NCBI GenBank assembly: GCA_016930015.1
Contig: JAFGHR010000094.1
Coordinates: forward strand, 1-43,725
Origin: Anaerolineae bacterium
GTDB lineage: Bacteria > Chloroflexota > Anaerolineae > Aggregatilineales > Aggregatilineaceae
DNA length: 43,725 nt
Direction of reading: 5' to 3'
Position numbers and translations under genes: made by a program
Notes under the pieces: model-generated
Database searches by the model: none
Told to the model about the DNA's origin: nothing
Seen by the model: only the letters and a program-made list of their open reading frames with translations
Shown: positions 32,643 through 40,812 of the stretch, piece after piece
How the letters are laid out: each line of letters starts with the position of its first letter
Position numbering within the stretch: the stretch's first letter is position 1

Positions 32643-33881
32643 ATGAATTCGCACGATCCAGGCCGTGTTAAGCCCAGGCGCGTTGTGTTTTTTATGTCGG
32701 ATACGGGCGGCGGACACCGCGCCGCCTGTGATGCCATTCGCGCCGCGATGGAACAGCGGTATCCGGGCGCCTATACGTTTACCCTGGTGGACGTGTACCG
32801 CTGGTATATGCCGTTCCCGTTCCGTTACATGCCGGAACTGTACCCGCACTGGGTGAATTACGCCCCGCTGACGTGGGGATTGGGCTTCTGGCTGATCAAT
32901 GCCCGCTACCGGGACCGGATCGTTACTCGTATCATGAACATGATGTGGGCGCGCGGTATCCGGCGGTTGGTGGCCGAACATCCCGCCGATGTGATCGTGA
33001 GCGTGCACCCGGTATTTGCCCGCACGATCATGCACGCCTACAACACGTCGCAGCGCTGCCGCCCGCCGTTCGTGACCGTGATCACCGACCTGGTGACGAC
33101 GCCCGCTTTCTGGTATGTGCCGGAAGCTGAGCGCTGCCTGGTTCCCACCCAGGCGGCCTATGATCGCGGGCTGTTGTTCGGCATGCGACCGGATCAACTG
33201 CGAGTAACCGGGCTGCCCGTGCATCCGCGTTTTGCTGCCAATCTGCCGGATCGTGAAACGGCTCGCCGCCGCCTGAACTGGCTGCCGGATCGCCCGGCGG
33301 TGCTGGTCGTCGGTGGCGGGGATGGTATGGGACCGGTGCACGCTATCACCCGCGCCATAAACCGGCACCGGCTGCCGGTCCAACTGGCGATCATTGCCGG
33401 GCGCAACCGGGCCTTACAACGCCGTTTGGAAGCCGAACGCTGGCACCAGCCGACCCACATTTACCCGTTTGTGATCGACATGGCCGTGTTGATGGCGGCG
33501 GCTGATATCCTGGTTACGAAGGCCGGACCCGGCACCATTGCCGAAGCGTGCGCCGCCGGGCTGCCGATGGTGATCAGCGGCGCGGTGCCCGGCCAGGAAA
33601 ACGGGAATGTCCGGCACGTGGTGAACAACGGGGCAGGCGTGTATACGCCGGGTGCCCAGCGCGTCGCCGAGACAGTCGCGGCGTGGCTGGCCGAAGGGCC
33701 GGAACATCTCGCCGCACGGGCTGATCGCGCCCGCGCCTTAGCACGTCCCTTAGCCGCGCAGACCATCGCCGAAGAATTACACATCCAGGCCCAGCGCGCG
33801 CCGCTGCGCACACGGTTTAACGCCCAACGCCAGAAAAAACCGGTCTTGCGACCGGCTCCTGAAGACGACTGGGTGATCTGA
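32643..33881 (+). CDS. MGDG synthase-like GT28 glycosyltransferase (diacylglycerol glycosyltransferase type)
   Basis: A 412-aa GT-B enzyme. The N-terminal MGDG_synth motif is SDTGGGHRAAC (19-29). The C-terminal GT28 donor-binding region contains TKAGPGTIAEA and PGQENGN. The family transfers galactose or glucose from UDP-sugar to diacylglycerol at the cytoplasmic face of the membrane, making glycolipids (MGDG synthase, UgtP). Its acceptor is inferred. The ATG directly abuts the DUF951 stop, with GGAGGG just upstream. The 3' end contains a hairpin that appears to terminate the opposing nadE transcript. Confidence 0.88.
   Translation: MNSHDPGRVKPRRVVFFMSDTGGGHRAACDAIRAAMEQRYPGAYTFTLVDVYRWYMPFPFRYMPELYPHWVNYAPLTWGLGFWLINARYRDRIVTRIMNMMWARGIRRLVAEHPADVIVSVHPVFARTIMHAYNTSQRCRPPFVTVITDLVTTPAFWYVPEAERCLVPTQAAYDRGLLFGMRPDQLRVTGLPVHPRFAANLPDRETARRRLNWLPDRPAVLVVGGGDGMGPVHAITRAINRHRLPVQLAIIAGRNRALQRRLEAERWHQPTHIYPFVIDMAVLMAAADILVTKAGPGTIAEACAAGLPMVISGAVPGQENGNVRHVVNNGAGVYTPGAQRVAETVAAWLAEGPEHLAARADRARALARPLAAQTIAEELHIQAQRAPLRTRFNAQRQKKPVLRPAPEDDWVI
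33834..33855 (-). terminator. Intrinsic terminator of nadE inside the opposing coding region
   Basis: On the minus strand CCGGTC (rc of 33850-33855) pairs with GACCGG (rc of 33840-33845) around a 4-nt loop and is followed by six T (rc of 33834-33839). It lies 38 bp past the nadE stop, within the 3' end of the glycosyltransferase gene. Confidence 0.75.
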
Positions 33882-33893
33882 CAGGATGCGGCG

Positions 33894-34733
33894 TCACCCG
33901 CTCCAGTCACGCAGGTACAAGAAGTCGTGCCCGATGCTGCGGCGGCTGAGCTTGGCGACGTTGGGCATGGTGCGTTTGTAGTGATTCAAGCGGACCTGCC
34001 GCCAGATTTTTTCCACAAATTCGCGCTCGAAACCCTCCGCCACGACCTCATCCACCGAGTACCGCTCATCAACCAGCAGATACAGCAGTTGGTCGGCCAG
34101 GTCGTAGGTGAACCCTAATTCATCCTCGTCGGTCTGACCGGCCCACAGGTCAGCCGACGGCGGCTTGTCGATGACGCTGGCGGGCACGCCAACCGCGCGG
34201 GAAAGCTGGCGCACCTGGGCTTTGTACAGGTCCGCGATGGGCTGCACGGCGGCGGCATTGTCGCCGTAAATGGTGCTGTAACCCAGCAGCGTTTCGGTTT
34301 TGTTGCTGGTGCCGATCACCAGGCCGTTAAACGCGGCGGATTGGTCGTAGAGCGCAACCATGCGCATACGGGCCATGATGTTACCTTTGCGCAGGTTGGA
34401 CGCCTCCGGGACGCGTTCCAGCAGAGGATCAACCATCGGCGTGATCTCAATCGTCTCGCTGTGAATACCCAGGTCCTCGATCACGACCCCGGCGTCGCTC
34501 AGGCTGGACGGTGACGACGTTTTGTAGGGCATCCGGACCGCCAGCACATTTTCCGGGCCGAGCGCCTCGGTCACCAGGTACGCCGACAGCGCCGAGTCGA
34601 TACCGCCGCTCAAGCCGAGCACGGCACGTTTAAAACCCACCTTGGTTACCGCGTCACGCAGGAACAACACCAGGATTTTGTGCGCCAGGCCGGTATTGAT
34701 GCCCAGGCGCGGCAGAATATGCGTAGGGGGCAT
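33894..34733 (-). CDS. nadE: NAD+ synthase
   Basis: A 279-aa PP-loop amidoligase that turns nicotinic acid adenine dinucleotide into NAD+ in the last step of NAD synthesis. The ATP-binding loop is LSGGIDSALSAYL (SGGIDS at 42-47). GTSNKTETLLGY and the PPSADLWAGQTDEDELG segment are also typical of NadE. There is no N-terminal nitrilase domain, so it uses ammonia or a separate glutaminase. It follows hspR by 10 nt, with AGGAT upstream, and is thus the last gene of the heat-shock unit. Confidence 0.95.
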   Translation of the reverse strand: MPPTHILPRLGINTGLAHKILVLFLRDAVTKVGFKRAVLGLSGGIDSALSAYLVTEALGPENVLAVRMPYKTSSPSSLSDAGVVIEDLGIHSETIEITPMVDPLLERVPEASNLRKGNIMARMRMVALYDQSAAFNGLVIGTSNKTETLLGYSTIYGDNAAAVQPIADLYKAQVRQLSRAVGVPASVIDKPPSADLWAGQTDEDELGFTYDLADQLLYLLVDERYSVDEVVAEGFEREFVEKIWRQVRLNHYKRTMPNVAKLSRRSIGHDFLYLRDWSG

Positions 34734-34743
34734 GGAATTATCC

Positions 34744-35055
34744 TCAGGTGGTGCTGTTAGCTAACTGCTGTTGCAGGGTATCGATCTCGATGCGCAGCAT
34801 TTCGATCTGGCTGGTCATGTGTAAGATAACTTCTACACCGGCCAGGTTGATGCCTAATTCCTGTGTCAACCGGTTGATTTTATGCAGTGTCTCGACATCT
34901 TCCTGTGAGTACAGGCGGATGTTACCATCACTGCGATGAGGCACCACCAGGCCCATCTGCTCATAATTGCGCAGGGTTTGCGGGTGCAGCTTGACCAGGC
35001 GTGCCACGACGCCAATGGTATAACATGGAACGTCGGGTGATGCCTGTTGAGTCAT
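34744..35055 (-). CDS. hspR: HspR-like MerR-family heat-shock repressor
   Basis: A 103-aa regulator. The MerR winged helix-turn-helix shows IGVVARLVKLHPQTLRNYE, GLVVPHR and GNIRLYSQEDVE, followed by the HspR signature LTQELGINLAGVEVIL and a short coiled coil (about 80-100). In actinobacteria HspR represses dnaK and clpB operons through HAIR inverted repeats, together with DnaK. Here it follows htrA by 20 nt (GGAG 8 nt before ATG) in a unit headed by a DnaJ homologue, so autoregulation of the unit is likely. The effector is unknown; there is no Cys-rich metal site. Confidence 0.9.
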   Translation of the reverse strand: MTQQASPDVPCYTIGVVARLVKLHPQTLRNYEQMGLVVPHRSDGNIRLYSQEDVETLHKINRLTQELGINLAGVEVILHMTSQIEMLRIEIDTLQQQLANSTT

Positions 35056-35075
35056 CAGTCTGTCTCCGGCTGCGT

Positions 35076-36392
35076 TCAGGGGCGCACGTCAAGCTCGACA
35101 TCCAGGTCCAGTGTTTCCCCGTCACGTACAATGGTTAATACAACCGTTTCGCCTGGTGAGGTGTTTTCGACCAGGTACGCGACCAGATCGTCTATATCAC
35201 GCACGATCATTCCGTTGATCGCCACGATGATATCACCGTCAATGGGAATAGGCACGCCTCGGACCTCGGCCAGTTCGGTTCCGCCTTGCAGCCCGGCACG
35301 CGCCGCGGGTGAATTGGGAAACACTTCGTTGATCAATATGCCGCTGCGCACCGGTAAATCCAGTTCGTTGGCCAGCACAGCCATGCTGATCCCCGCTACA
35401 TCGGCAGGCGTTGAAATGCCTAACCAGGAATATTCAGCCACACCCTTTTCGATCAACTGGGGGATGACACGTTTCATGGTGTTGACCGGCACGGCAAACG
35501 CCACGCCTTCAAAGATACCGCTTTCGGTGCGAATGGCGGTGTTAATGCCGATCACGTGCCCAAACGAGTCCAGCAGCGGCCCGCCCGAATTCCCTGGATT
35601 CACTACGGCGTCAACCTGGATGATGGACGGGTTGTTGTAGCTCTGGTAACTGCCGTCGAGAAGCTGTGCCGATGGCAGCGAGCGGCCCAGGGCGCTCACG
35701 ATGCCCACCGTCATGCTGCCGTCCAGGCCAAATGGGTTGCCGATCGCGATCACGCGCTGCCCCACACTTAGCTCGTTGCTGTCACCCATGATCACCGGTA
35801 CGAGCGATGGCCCGTCGGTATCCACTTTGATAACGGCCAGATCGCTGTAATCGTCCAGGCCGATGATCTCGGCAGATGCGGCATAACCATCAAAAAACGT
35901 CACCAGGATTTCTTCAGCTTCGCGCACGACGTGCGAATTGGTCACGATGTGGCCATCCATATCCAGCACAAACCCGGAACCGCTGCTGTCGATGATATCC
36001 AGTTCACTGGTGAAACGTGAGACGATCTCAATATTGACCACGGACGGGTTAACGCGTTCGTAGATATTGTTCAAAAGCTGGTATTCGACATCGGCTTCGC
36101 TCACGATGTCCGGCGAAACCGGTGTGGGCGTGATCACCTGGGATACGGGTTCGATCCAGTCGCTGGGCCGGTAGTTGGCGGCCACAAGATCAACTTCGGT
36201 CGTGGAATCGTTATCACGGTGCAGCCTGATCGGGCTGTCATCCGGTGTGAAAAAATATCCCACCGTGACCACGACGATCGATGTGATCAGCAGCAGGGTG
36301 ACGGCTCCCATTGCCAGCCCAATGATAAAACCGGTGAAGCGCCTGCGTTCGGGTTCTTCCGGTTCCGGGATGTTCCAGTTGATGTTGTCCAT
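35076..36392 (-). CDS. HtrA/DegP-like serine protease with PDZ domain
   Basis: A 438-aa membrane-anchored protease. It has one transmembrane helix (about 20-48), a linker, a trypsin-like domain with the triad His154 (TNSHVV), Asp184 (DDYSDLAVI) and Ser269 (NPGNSGGPL), then one PDZ domain (about 335-432). It degrades or refolds misfolded proteins outside the membrane. It lies between the DnaJ-type gene and hspR, which fits an envelope and heat-stress role. The 133-bp gap to the upstream DnaJ gene contains no clear terminator. No strong Shine-Dalgarno precedes the ATG. Confidence 0.93.
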   Translation of the reverse strand: MDNINWNIPEPEEPERRRFTGFIIGLAMGAVTLLLITSIVVVTVGYFFTPDDSPIRLHRDNDSTTEVDLVAANYRPSDWIEPVSQVITPTPVSPDIVSEADVEYQLLNNIYERVNPSVVNIEIVSRFTSELDIIDSSGSGFVLDMDGHIVTNSHVVREAEEILVTFFDGYAASAEIIGLDDYSDLAVIKVDTDGPSLVPVIMGDSNELSVGQRVIAIGNPFGLDGSMTVGIVSALGRSLPSAQLLDGSYQSYNNPSIIQVDAVVNPGNSGGPLLDSFGHVIGINTAIRTESGIFEGVAFAVPVNTMKRVIPQLIEKGVAEYSWLGISTPADVAGISMAVLANELDLPVRSGILINEVFPNSPAARAGLQGGTELAEVRGVPIPIDGDIIVAINGMIVRDIDDLVAYLVENTSPGETVVLTIVRDGETLDLDVELDVRP

Positions 36393-36525
36393 GCAGTGTT
36401 GGCCTTTTTACAGTTAGGCTTAACCAGGAAAATAAATCTCCCGCTTGTGTGCCCTTGCCAGGGATCGGGGTAATTATTTTTATGGCGTAGCCTTATCTCA
36501 CGAGCAAAAAACGACCCTGGCGGCG

Positions 36526-37488
36526 TTAAGCGCCGGTGGGCCGGGTCTGGAGCGCGCGCAGTTCTTCGAACAGGTCGCGTTCATGTTGGGATAGGTTGGT
36601 CGGCACCTGGACCAGGATATGCGCGTACAGGTCGCCGTATGTGTTGGTTTGTTGCAGGTGGGGCATACCTTTGCCGCGCAGCCGGATGCTTTGGCCCGAC
36701 TGGGTGCCGGGCTGGATGTGCAGGGTCACCTGCCCGTTGAGGGTGTCCACCGCCACGCTGCCACCCAGCACCGCTGTATAAAGCGGTACCTTGAGATCAC
36801 AGTGCAGTTCATCCCCTTCACGGCGGAAAACAGGGTGATCGAGCACCTCAATGATCACGTATAAGTTGCCGGGTTGGCCGCCCGCATACCCGCGTTCACC
36901 CTGCCCACGCAGCCGGATACGTGTGCCTTCTTTGGCGCCGGGTGGAATCTTAACATCCAGGCGGCGCTGGCCGATCTGTACTTTGCGCGTGGTGCCGTGA
37001 TAGGCGTCGTCAAGCGTGATCTGGACGACAACCTCAAGGTCTTGCCCGCCGATCGACTGCCGGGTTGACCGCTCGTGTGCGCTCGCGCCGCGCCCCATCC
37101 CCCGCCCCATACCACCAAAAACGCTGCGGAAGAAGTCGGAGAACAGGTCGTCGCTGCCCAGGTCAGGGTTAGCGTATTCCACGCGAAAACCGCCGGGGTG
37201 TCCCTGGCTGGACATCCAGTCGGACCAGTCAAAGCCGCTCGGCTGCCCGCCCATACGCTGCCACTGCTGGTAGCTGCTTCCTAATTGGTCGTATTTTTGG
37301 CGTTTTTCGGCGTCCGAAAGCACTTCGTAGGCTTCGTTGATTTCTTTGAAGTGCTCCTCAGCGCCTTTGTCACCGGGGTTTACGTCCGGATGATACTGCC
37401 GTGCCAGGCGGCGGTACGCCTTGCGGATGTCTTTTTCCGACGTATTCCGGTCAACGCCGAGCACGCGATAATAATCAGGATAATCCAT
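36526..37488 (-). CDS. DnaJ-class co-chaperone without zinc finger (CbpA-like)
   Basis: A 320-aa J-domain protein. The J domain (about 4-70) carries HPD (33-35). A Gly/Met-rich linker follows (about 90-140, [10 protein letters not shown]), then the two C-terminal beta-domains (about 150-305) seen in DnaJ. The four CxxCxGxG zinc repeats are missing, which makes it a type II/CbpA-like protein. It stimulates DnaK ATPase and delivers substrates. It is the first gene of the hspR unit, with a predicted promoter about 150 nt upstream and a weak GGAT before the ATG. No dnaK or grpE is present in the window. Confidence 0.93.
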   Translation of the reverse strand: MDYPDYYRVLGVDRNTSEKDIRKAYRRLARQYHPDVNPGDKGAEEHFKEINEAYEVLSDAEKRQKYDQLGSSYQQWQRMGGQPSGFDWSDWMSSQGHPGGFRVEYANPDLGSDDLFSDFFRSVFGGMGRGMGRGASAHERSTRQSIGGQDLEVVVQITLDDAYHGTTRKVQIGQRRLDVKIPPGAKEGTRIRLRGQGERGYAGGQPGNLYVIIEVLDHPVFRREGDELHCDLKVPLYTAVLGGSVAVDTLNGQVTLHIQPGTQSGQSIRLRGKGMPHLQQTNTYGDLYAHILVQVPTNLSQHERDLFEELRALQTRPTGA

Positions 37489-37592
37489 GATCCGGTTCGG
37501 GCCTCATGTCGAGTAGAATAGACTATACACCATTCCACGATGGACAACAGTAATTCTCTACAATGTTAAAGATAACGTAAAGAAAGTAACCT

Positions 37593-37681
37593 CTTGAGGC
37601 GGAAAAGAAGGCACTATTTTTTGTGAAAAACTCGCATTTGTATTGTAGGGATTTAGTCGTACTGAGTCAATAACCTTGAGT
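37593..37681 (-). promoter_or_regulatory. Heat-shock unit promoter with HspR-like half-sites
   Basis: On the minus strand TTGACT (rc of 37665-37670) and TACAAT (rc of 37642-37647) are exactly 17 nt apart, a good sigma-A promoter starting near 37635. HAIR-like half-sites surround it: CTTGAGT (37675-37681) separated by exactly 7 nt from ACTGAGT (37661-37667), and CTTGAGG (37593-37599) downstream of the start. The known HAIR is CTTGAGT-N7-ACTCAAG; here the spacing is kept but the second half is in direct orientation. HspR control is inferred. Confidence 0.55.
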
Positions 37682-37703
37682 GTTTTCTTGTAAAGTATTT
37701 ACG

Positions 37704-37741
37704 AAAAAAACCGTCTCGACCGGGCAGCCCGGCCAGACGGT
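37704..37741 (-). terminator. Intrinsic terminator of the small Pro-rich protein gene
   Basis: On the minus strand an ACCGTCT/AGACGGT stem encloses CCGGGC/GCCCGG and is followed by seven T (rc of 37704-37710). The stem spans 37711-37741 on the plus strand. Confidence 0.88.
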
Positions 37742-37780
37742 ACATGTGCGACCAGCGTAACATAACCGTGAGAGCCAGAA

Positions 37781-38056
37781 TCAGGGTGCGGGGGTTGGTG
37801 TTTGGTTGGCGGCGTCACCGCTTTCCGGAGGCGGTGTGCCGAATGGGGTGTTGGACGGCGTAAAGGTAGGCACAAACCCCGGCGGCGGTGTGATAGGCGC
37901 ATCGAAATAACTGGTGGGCGGGACGGCTGTATCCTCAGGTGCCAGGATCAACGGATCGATCGACTCGGTTGCCGTGGCAAGCACCAGAATGCCGATGACA
38001 ACGGTCAGGCAGATAAAAACAAACGTGATCAGGTTGTATACAAAGTTCTGGCTCAT
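37781..38056 (-). CDS. Small membrane-anchored Pro/Thr-rich protein
   Basis: A 91-aa hypothetical protein. One transmembrane helix (about 6-28) is followed by a Pro/Thr-rich tail (about 45-91, with repeats such as TPPPG and TPSNTPFGTPPP) that is probably extracytoplasmic. The ATG at 38056 is chosen because AGGGGA lies about 9 nt upstream and the helix then sits at the N-terminus; an in-frame ATG at 38212 would add 52 unconvincing residues. It has its own terminator. No function is recognised. Confidence 0.6.
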   Translation of the reverse strand: MSQNFVYNLITFVFICLTVVIGILVLATATESIDPLILAPEDTAVPPTSYFDAPITPPPGFVPTFTPSNTPFGTPPPESGDAANQTPTPAP

Positions 38057-38226
38057 TGTGAATATCCCCTGGTAAAATCGTGCTGGTGTATAACGTTTGA
38101 GTGATGGTATGCTGCCAGCCAATGGTAGCCCGCTACCGGCGGCGGCTGCGATCATCATACACCAGATCATTTTGTGACGAAAGACGATCCCCTCGGCGGC
38201 TGTTGAATTCATTAAGGGGATAAACT

Positions 38227-38862
38227 ATGGCGGCCCGGAAGCGTTTTTTTGCGTGGTTGTTCCGCAAATTCATCAGCGATCATGGCCAATCGGACCTGAC
38301 CGATCCGTTAACGCGTGATATCCGTGCGCCGCTGTTGGCCAGGGCACGCGGGGATGTGCTGGAGATCGGTGCCGGGGATGGCTCCAATGTGCCGCTGTAC
38401 CCGCCGGGTGTACGGCTGACTCTGCTGGAGCCAAACCGCTACCTGCTCAAACACATTCCGGGCGTGGCGCGGCGGGTGAACGTCAGCACATACCGGCTTG
38501 TCGAGTCGTTTGGTGAGTGTTTGCCCTTCCCGGCTGGTTGTTTTGATACAGTGGTTTCGACACATGTGCTGTGTTCGGTGCACAGCCAGGCGCGGGTATT
38601 GGCCGAGGTGCGGCGCGTGCTGCGTCCGGGTGGTGTGTTTTTATTTCTTGAACATGTGACCGCCCCACCCCACACGCCAGCTTTCCGGACTCAGCGCTTG
38701 ATCAACCCGGTGTGGCGCCGGTTGGGCGACGGTTGTTACCTGACGCGTGATACCGGGGCGGCTATTCAACGCGCCGGATTTCGTGACGTCGTGTTTGAAC
38801 ATATCCAGGCGGGATATCCATCGTTTGTGAGTTTACACGTGGTGGGCAGCGCCGAGGCGTAA
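38227..38862 (+). CDS. Class I SAM-dependent methyltransferase (Methyltransf_11)
   Basis: A 211-aa methyltransferase. Motif I is VLEIGAGDG (44-52), with LLEPN after strand 2, CFDTVVSTHVL (motif IV region) and RRVLRPGGVFLFLEH (motif V/VI). It resembles UbiE/COQ5 and small-molecule methyltransferases such as those acting on phospholipids or thiols; the substrate is unknown. AGGGGA lies about 8 nt before the ATG. It is divergent from the small Pro-rich gene. Confidence 0.82.
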   Translation: MAARKRFFAWLFRKFISDHGQSDLTDPLTRDIRAPLLARARGDVLEIGAGDGSNVPLYPPGVRLTLLEPNRYLLKHIPGVARRVNVSTYRLVESFGECLPFPAGCFDTVVSTHVLCSVHSQARVLAEVRRVLRPGGVFLFLEHVTAPPHTPAFRTQRLINPVWRRLGDGCYLTRDTGAAIQRAGFRDVVFEHIQAGYPSFVSLHVVGSAEA

Positions 38863-38869
38863 CGGCCAG

Positions 38870-38905
38870 GCCGCGCTCAGCCGGTGAGTATGCAGCCGCG
38901 CTCAG
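38870..38905 (+). repeat. 11-bp direct repeat after the methyltransferase gene
   Basis: GCCGCGCTCAG occurs at 38870-38880 and again at 38895-38905 in the gap between the methyltransferase and PrsW-CNB genes. No function is evident. Confidence 0.4.
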
Positions 38906-38935
38906 GATACGATAGAATCCGCATAGCGTAGTTGG

Positions 38936-38964
38936 TTGGTGAATCGGCGTGCGTGAAACATAAT
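38936..38964 (+). promoter_or_regulatory. Candidate promoter of the PrsW-CNB gene
   Basis: TTGGTG (38936-38941) and CATAAT (38959-38964) are 17 nt apart. Transcription would start near 38971, very close to the ATG at 38982, so the leader would be about 11 nt. Confidence 0.4.
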
Positions 38965-38981
38965 GAAGGGCTTGTTATAAC

Positions 38982-40778
38982 ATGGATGCTGTCACAATCA
39001 TCGCCTATGTGATCGCCATCGCGATCCCGGCGTTTACCGTGTATTTGTTTGTAGCCCTGGATGTGTTTGGAACCGGCAAGCTGAGCACGATCTTAATCAG
39101 CGGCGCGTGGGGCGCTTCCGGGGCGTTTTTGCTGGCGTGGACGGTCAACAATGCGGTGCTTGACCAGGGGATCGGCTACGACGTGCTGACCCGTCTGGCC
39201 GCGCCCGTCATCGAAGAAATGTTAAAAGCGTTCATTTTGATCATGCTCATCCAACAGCCGCGCTTCCGGTATATCGTGGATGGTGCCGTCTACGGTATCG
39301 CGGTGGGCATCGGTTTTGCCCTGTCGGAAAACCTGTTTATCTACCTTCCCCGCTCTGATGAGGCCGTGTTGGGCACAGCCATCAGCCGCACCTTATCAAC
39401 GTCCTTGATGCATGCGGCGGCGAGTGGCATGGTCGGGCTGTCGCTGGGACGGCTGCGGCGGGTGACTAAGGACGCTCAGCGAACCTGGCCGTTTGTCGGG
39501 ATCAGCCTGGCGATCATACTGCACGTGGTCTACAACAACATTGCTGGCGAACTGGAAGGGATCGCGCTGCTGCTGGTCGCGATCGGCATCGGCATGATCG
39601 GCGGTATCTTCATCGGCTGGCAGATCAGCCAGGGGTTGGAACAGGAAAAGAAACGGTTTTCCGACGTGCTGCGGCATGCCGATGTTGCCGACGCAGAAGT
39701 GATGGCGATCCAACGCCTGGGCGGAGCGCCCATCGAACAGGTATTTGGCGAGCTGTCGGAGTTTTTCGGCGGCGAAAGTATTGCCGCTATCCGGCGCCTG
39801 ATGGTGCTCCAGGCCAATATTGGTATTTTGCAGAACAACCTGAAAACCGAGGTGAGCGAGCGGCTGCGCACGGCCTGGGAAAAAGAAATCGCCGAATACA
39901 AGCAGGAGTTCCAGACGATCCGTAAAAACCTGGATGGCTCGGTCCGGCTGTTTGTGAGCGGCGTATTTTTCTCCGGTGATACCGCGATGGAAACGGCGTT
40001 TGTCGAGGAGATCGCCAAGTTTGATCCGACGCTGGTCCATACGTTTGATATGTTTATGCGTGTATCGGAGTTGGCCGCGAACTTCACGCCGGAAGAACTC
40101 GCGGCCAGGGCCGAACAACTGCGCAAGATCGAGATTTTTGAGCATGTGTCACTGGCTAACCTGGAAAACCTGAGTCGTGCCATCGTCCCGCAGAGTTACG
40201 AGGCCGGGTACACGTTGTTTGAAGAGGGCCAAAAAGGGGACGCGATGTACATGCTCGAAGATGGCGAGATCGACATTTTTGTAACCGACCACACCGGCCA
40301 GGACAAACACCTGCGTACATTTAGAGCCGGGCAGGTTGTGGGCGAGTTCTCATTGTTGGACGGCAGGGAACGATCAGCACGGGCCAAGGCCCGCACCCCG
40401 ATACAGGTGTTGACACTTCAACGGCAGGTGTTTTTCCAGTTTATCCAAAGTCGTCCAACCGTGGTACTGGCTATGCTGCAATACCTGGCGGGAAAAGTGC
40501 GCTTTACGACCCAGTCGGTCGAGCGCAGCCTGGCCTGGTGCACGAAGATCAGCGAAGGCGACTACCAGCCGCCGCAGTCGCTGGAAGCCACGCTGCCCGC
40601 TCCATCAAGGGCGCAGGCGGCGTTATCCGTTGACACCGGCGGCGAACGTGTGGTTGAATTTGAGCCGTCGGAATTATCGGCAGAAACGGTTGAGCGCGTT
40701 GAGCGTGTGCTGTCGCAGACGGCGGCGGCCCTTCAGGAACGTGAAAATTCGATGCGTTCTCAGGCTCAGGCTGGCTGA
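38982..40778 (+). CDS. PrsW-type intramembrane protease fused to a cyclic-nucleotide-binding domain
   Basis: A 598-aa fusion. Residues 1-215 form a PrsW-like membrane protease (CPBP/PrsW clan) with about seven helices and the four expected motifs: EEMLK (E78, E79, K82), SENLF (E116, N117), LMHAA (H144) and LHVVYNN (H181). A helical cytoplasmic stretch (about 216-380) links to a CRP-type cNMP domain (about 381-505) with a phosphate-binding cassette VGEFSLLDGRERSARA (453-468), including the Glu and Arg needed for ligand. A tail with ISEGDY and an acidic end follows. PrsW in Bacillus cleaves an anti-sigma factor; the fusion suggests proteolysis gated by a cyclic nucleotide, which is inference. 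A CNB paralogue is encoded 34 nt downstream. Confidence 0.82.
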   Translation: MDAVTIIAYVIAIAIPAFTVYLFVALDVFGTGKLSTILISGAWGASGAFLLAWTVNNAVLDQGIGYDVLTRLAAPVIEEMLKAFILIMLIQQPRFRYIVDGAVYGIAVGIGFALSENLFIYLPRSDEAVLGTAISRTLSTSLMHAAASGMVGLSLGRLRRVTKDAQRTWPFVGISLAIILHVVYNNIAGELEGIALLLVAIGIGMIGGIFIGWQISQGLEQEKKRFSDVLRHADVADAEVMAIQRLGGAPIEQVFGELSEFFGGESIAAIRRLMVLQANIGILQNNLKTEVSERLRTAWEKEIAEYKQEFQTIRKNLDGSVRLFVSGVFFSGDTAMETAFVEEIAKFDPTLVHTFDMFMRVSELAANFTPEELAARAEQLRKIEIFEHVSLANLENLSRAIVPQSYEAGYTLFEEGQKGDAMYMLEDGEIDIFVTDHTGQDKHLRTFRAGQVVGEFSLLDGRERSARAKARTPIQVLTLQRQVFFQFIQSRPTVVLAMLQYLAGKVRFTTQSVERSLAWCTKISEGDYQPPQSLEATLPAPSRAQAALSVDTGGERVVEFEPSELSAETVERVERVLSQTAAALQERENSMRSQAQAG

Positions 40779-40812
40779 CATATAACAGTTTAGCATAAGG
40801 CAGGACGACCCC

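Noticed and set aside
32406..33383. 325-aa open frame on the minus strand across DUF951 and the glycosyltransferase
   Set aside because: Both plus-strand genes match known families; the antisense frame has no recognisable motif.
38870..38905. Start of a CRISPR or other repeat array
   Set aside because: Only two 11-bp copies, 25 bp apart, with no further repeats; no cas genes in the window.
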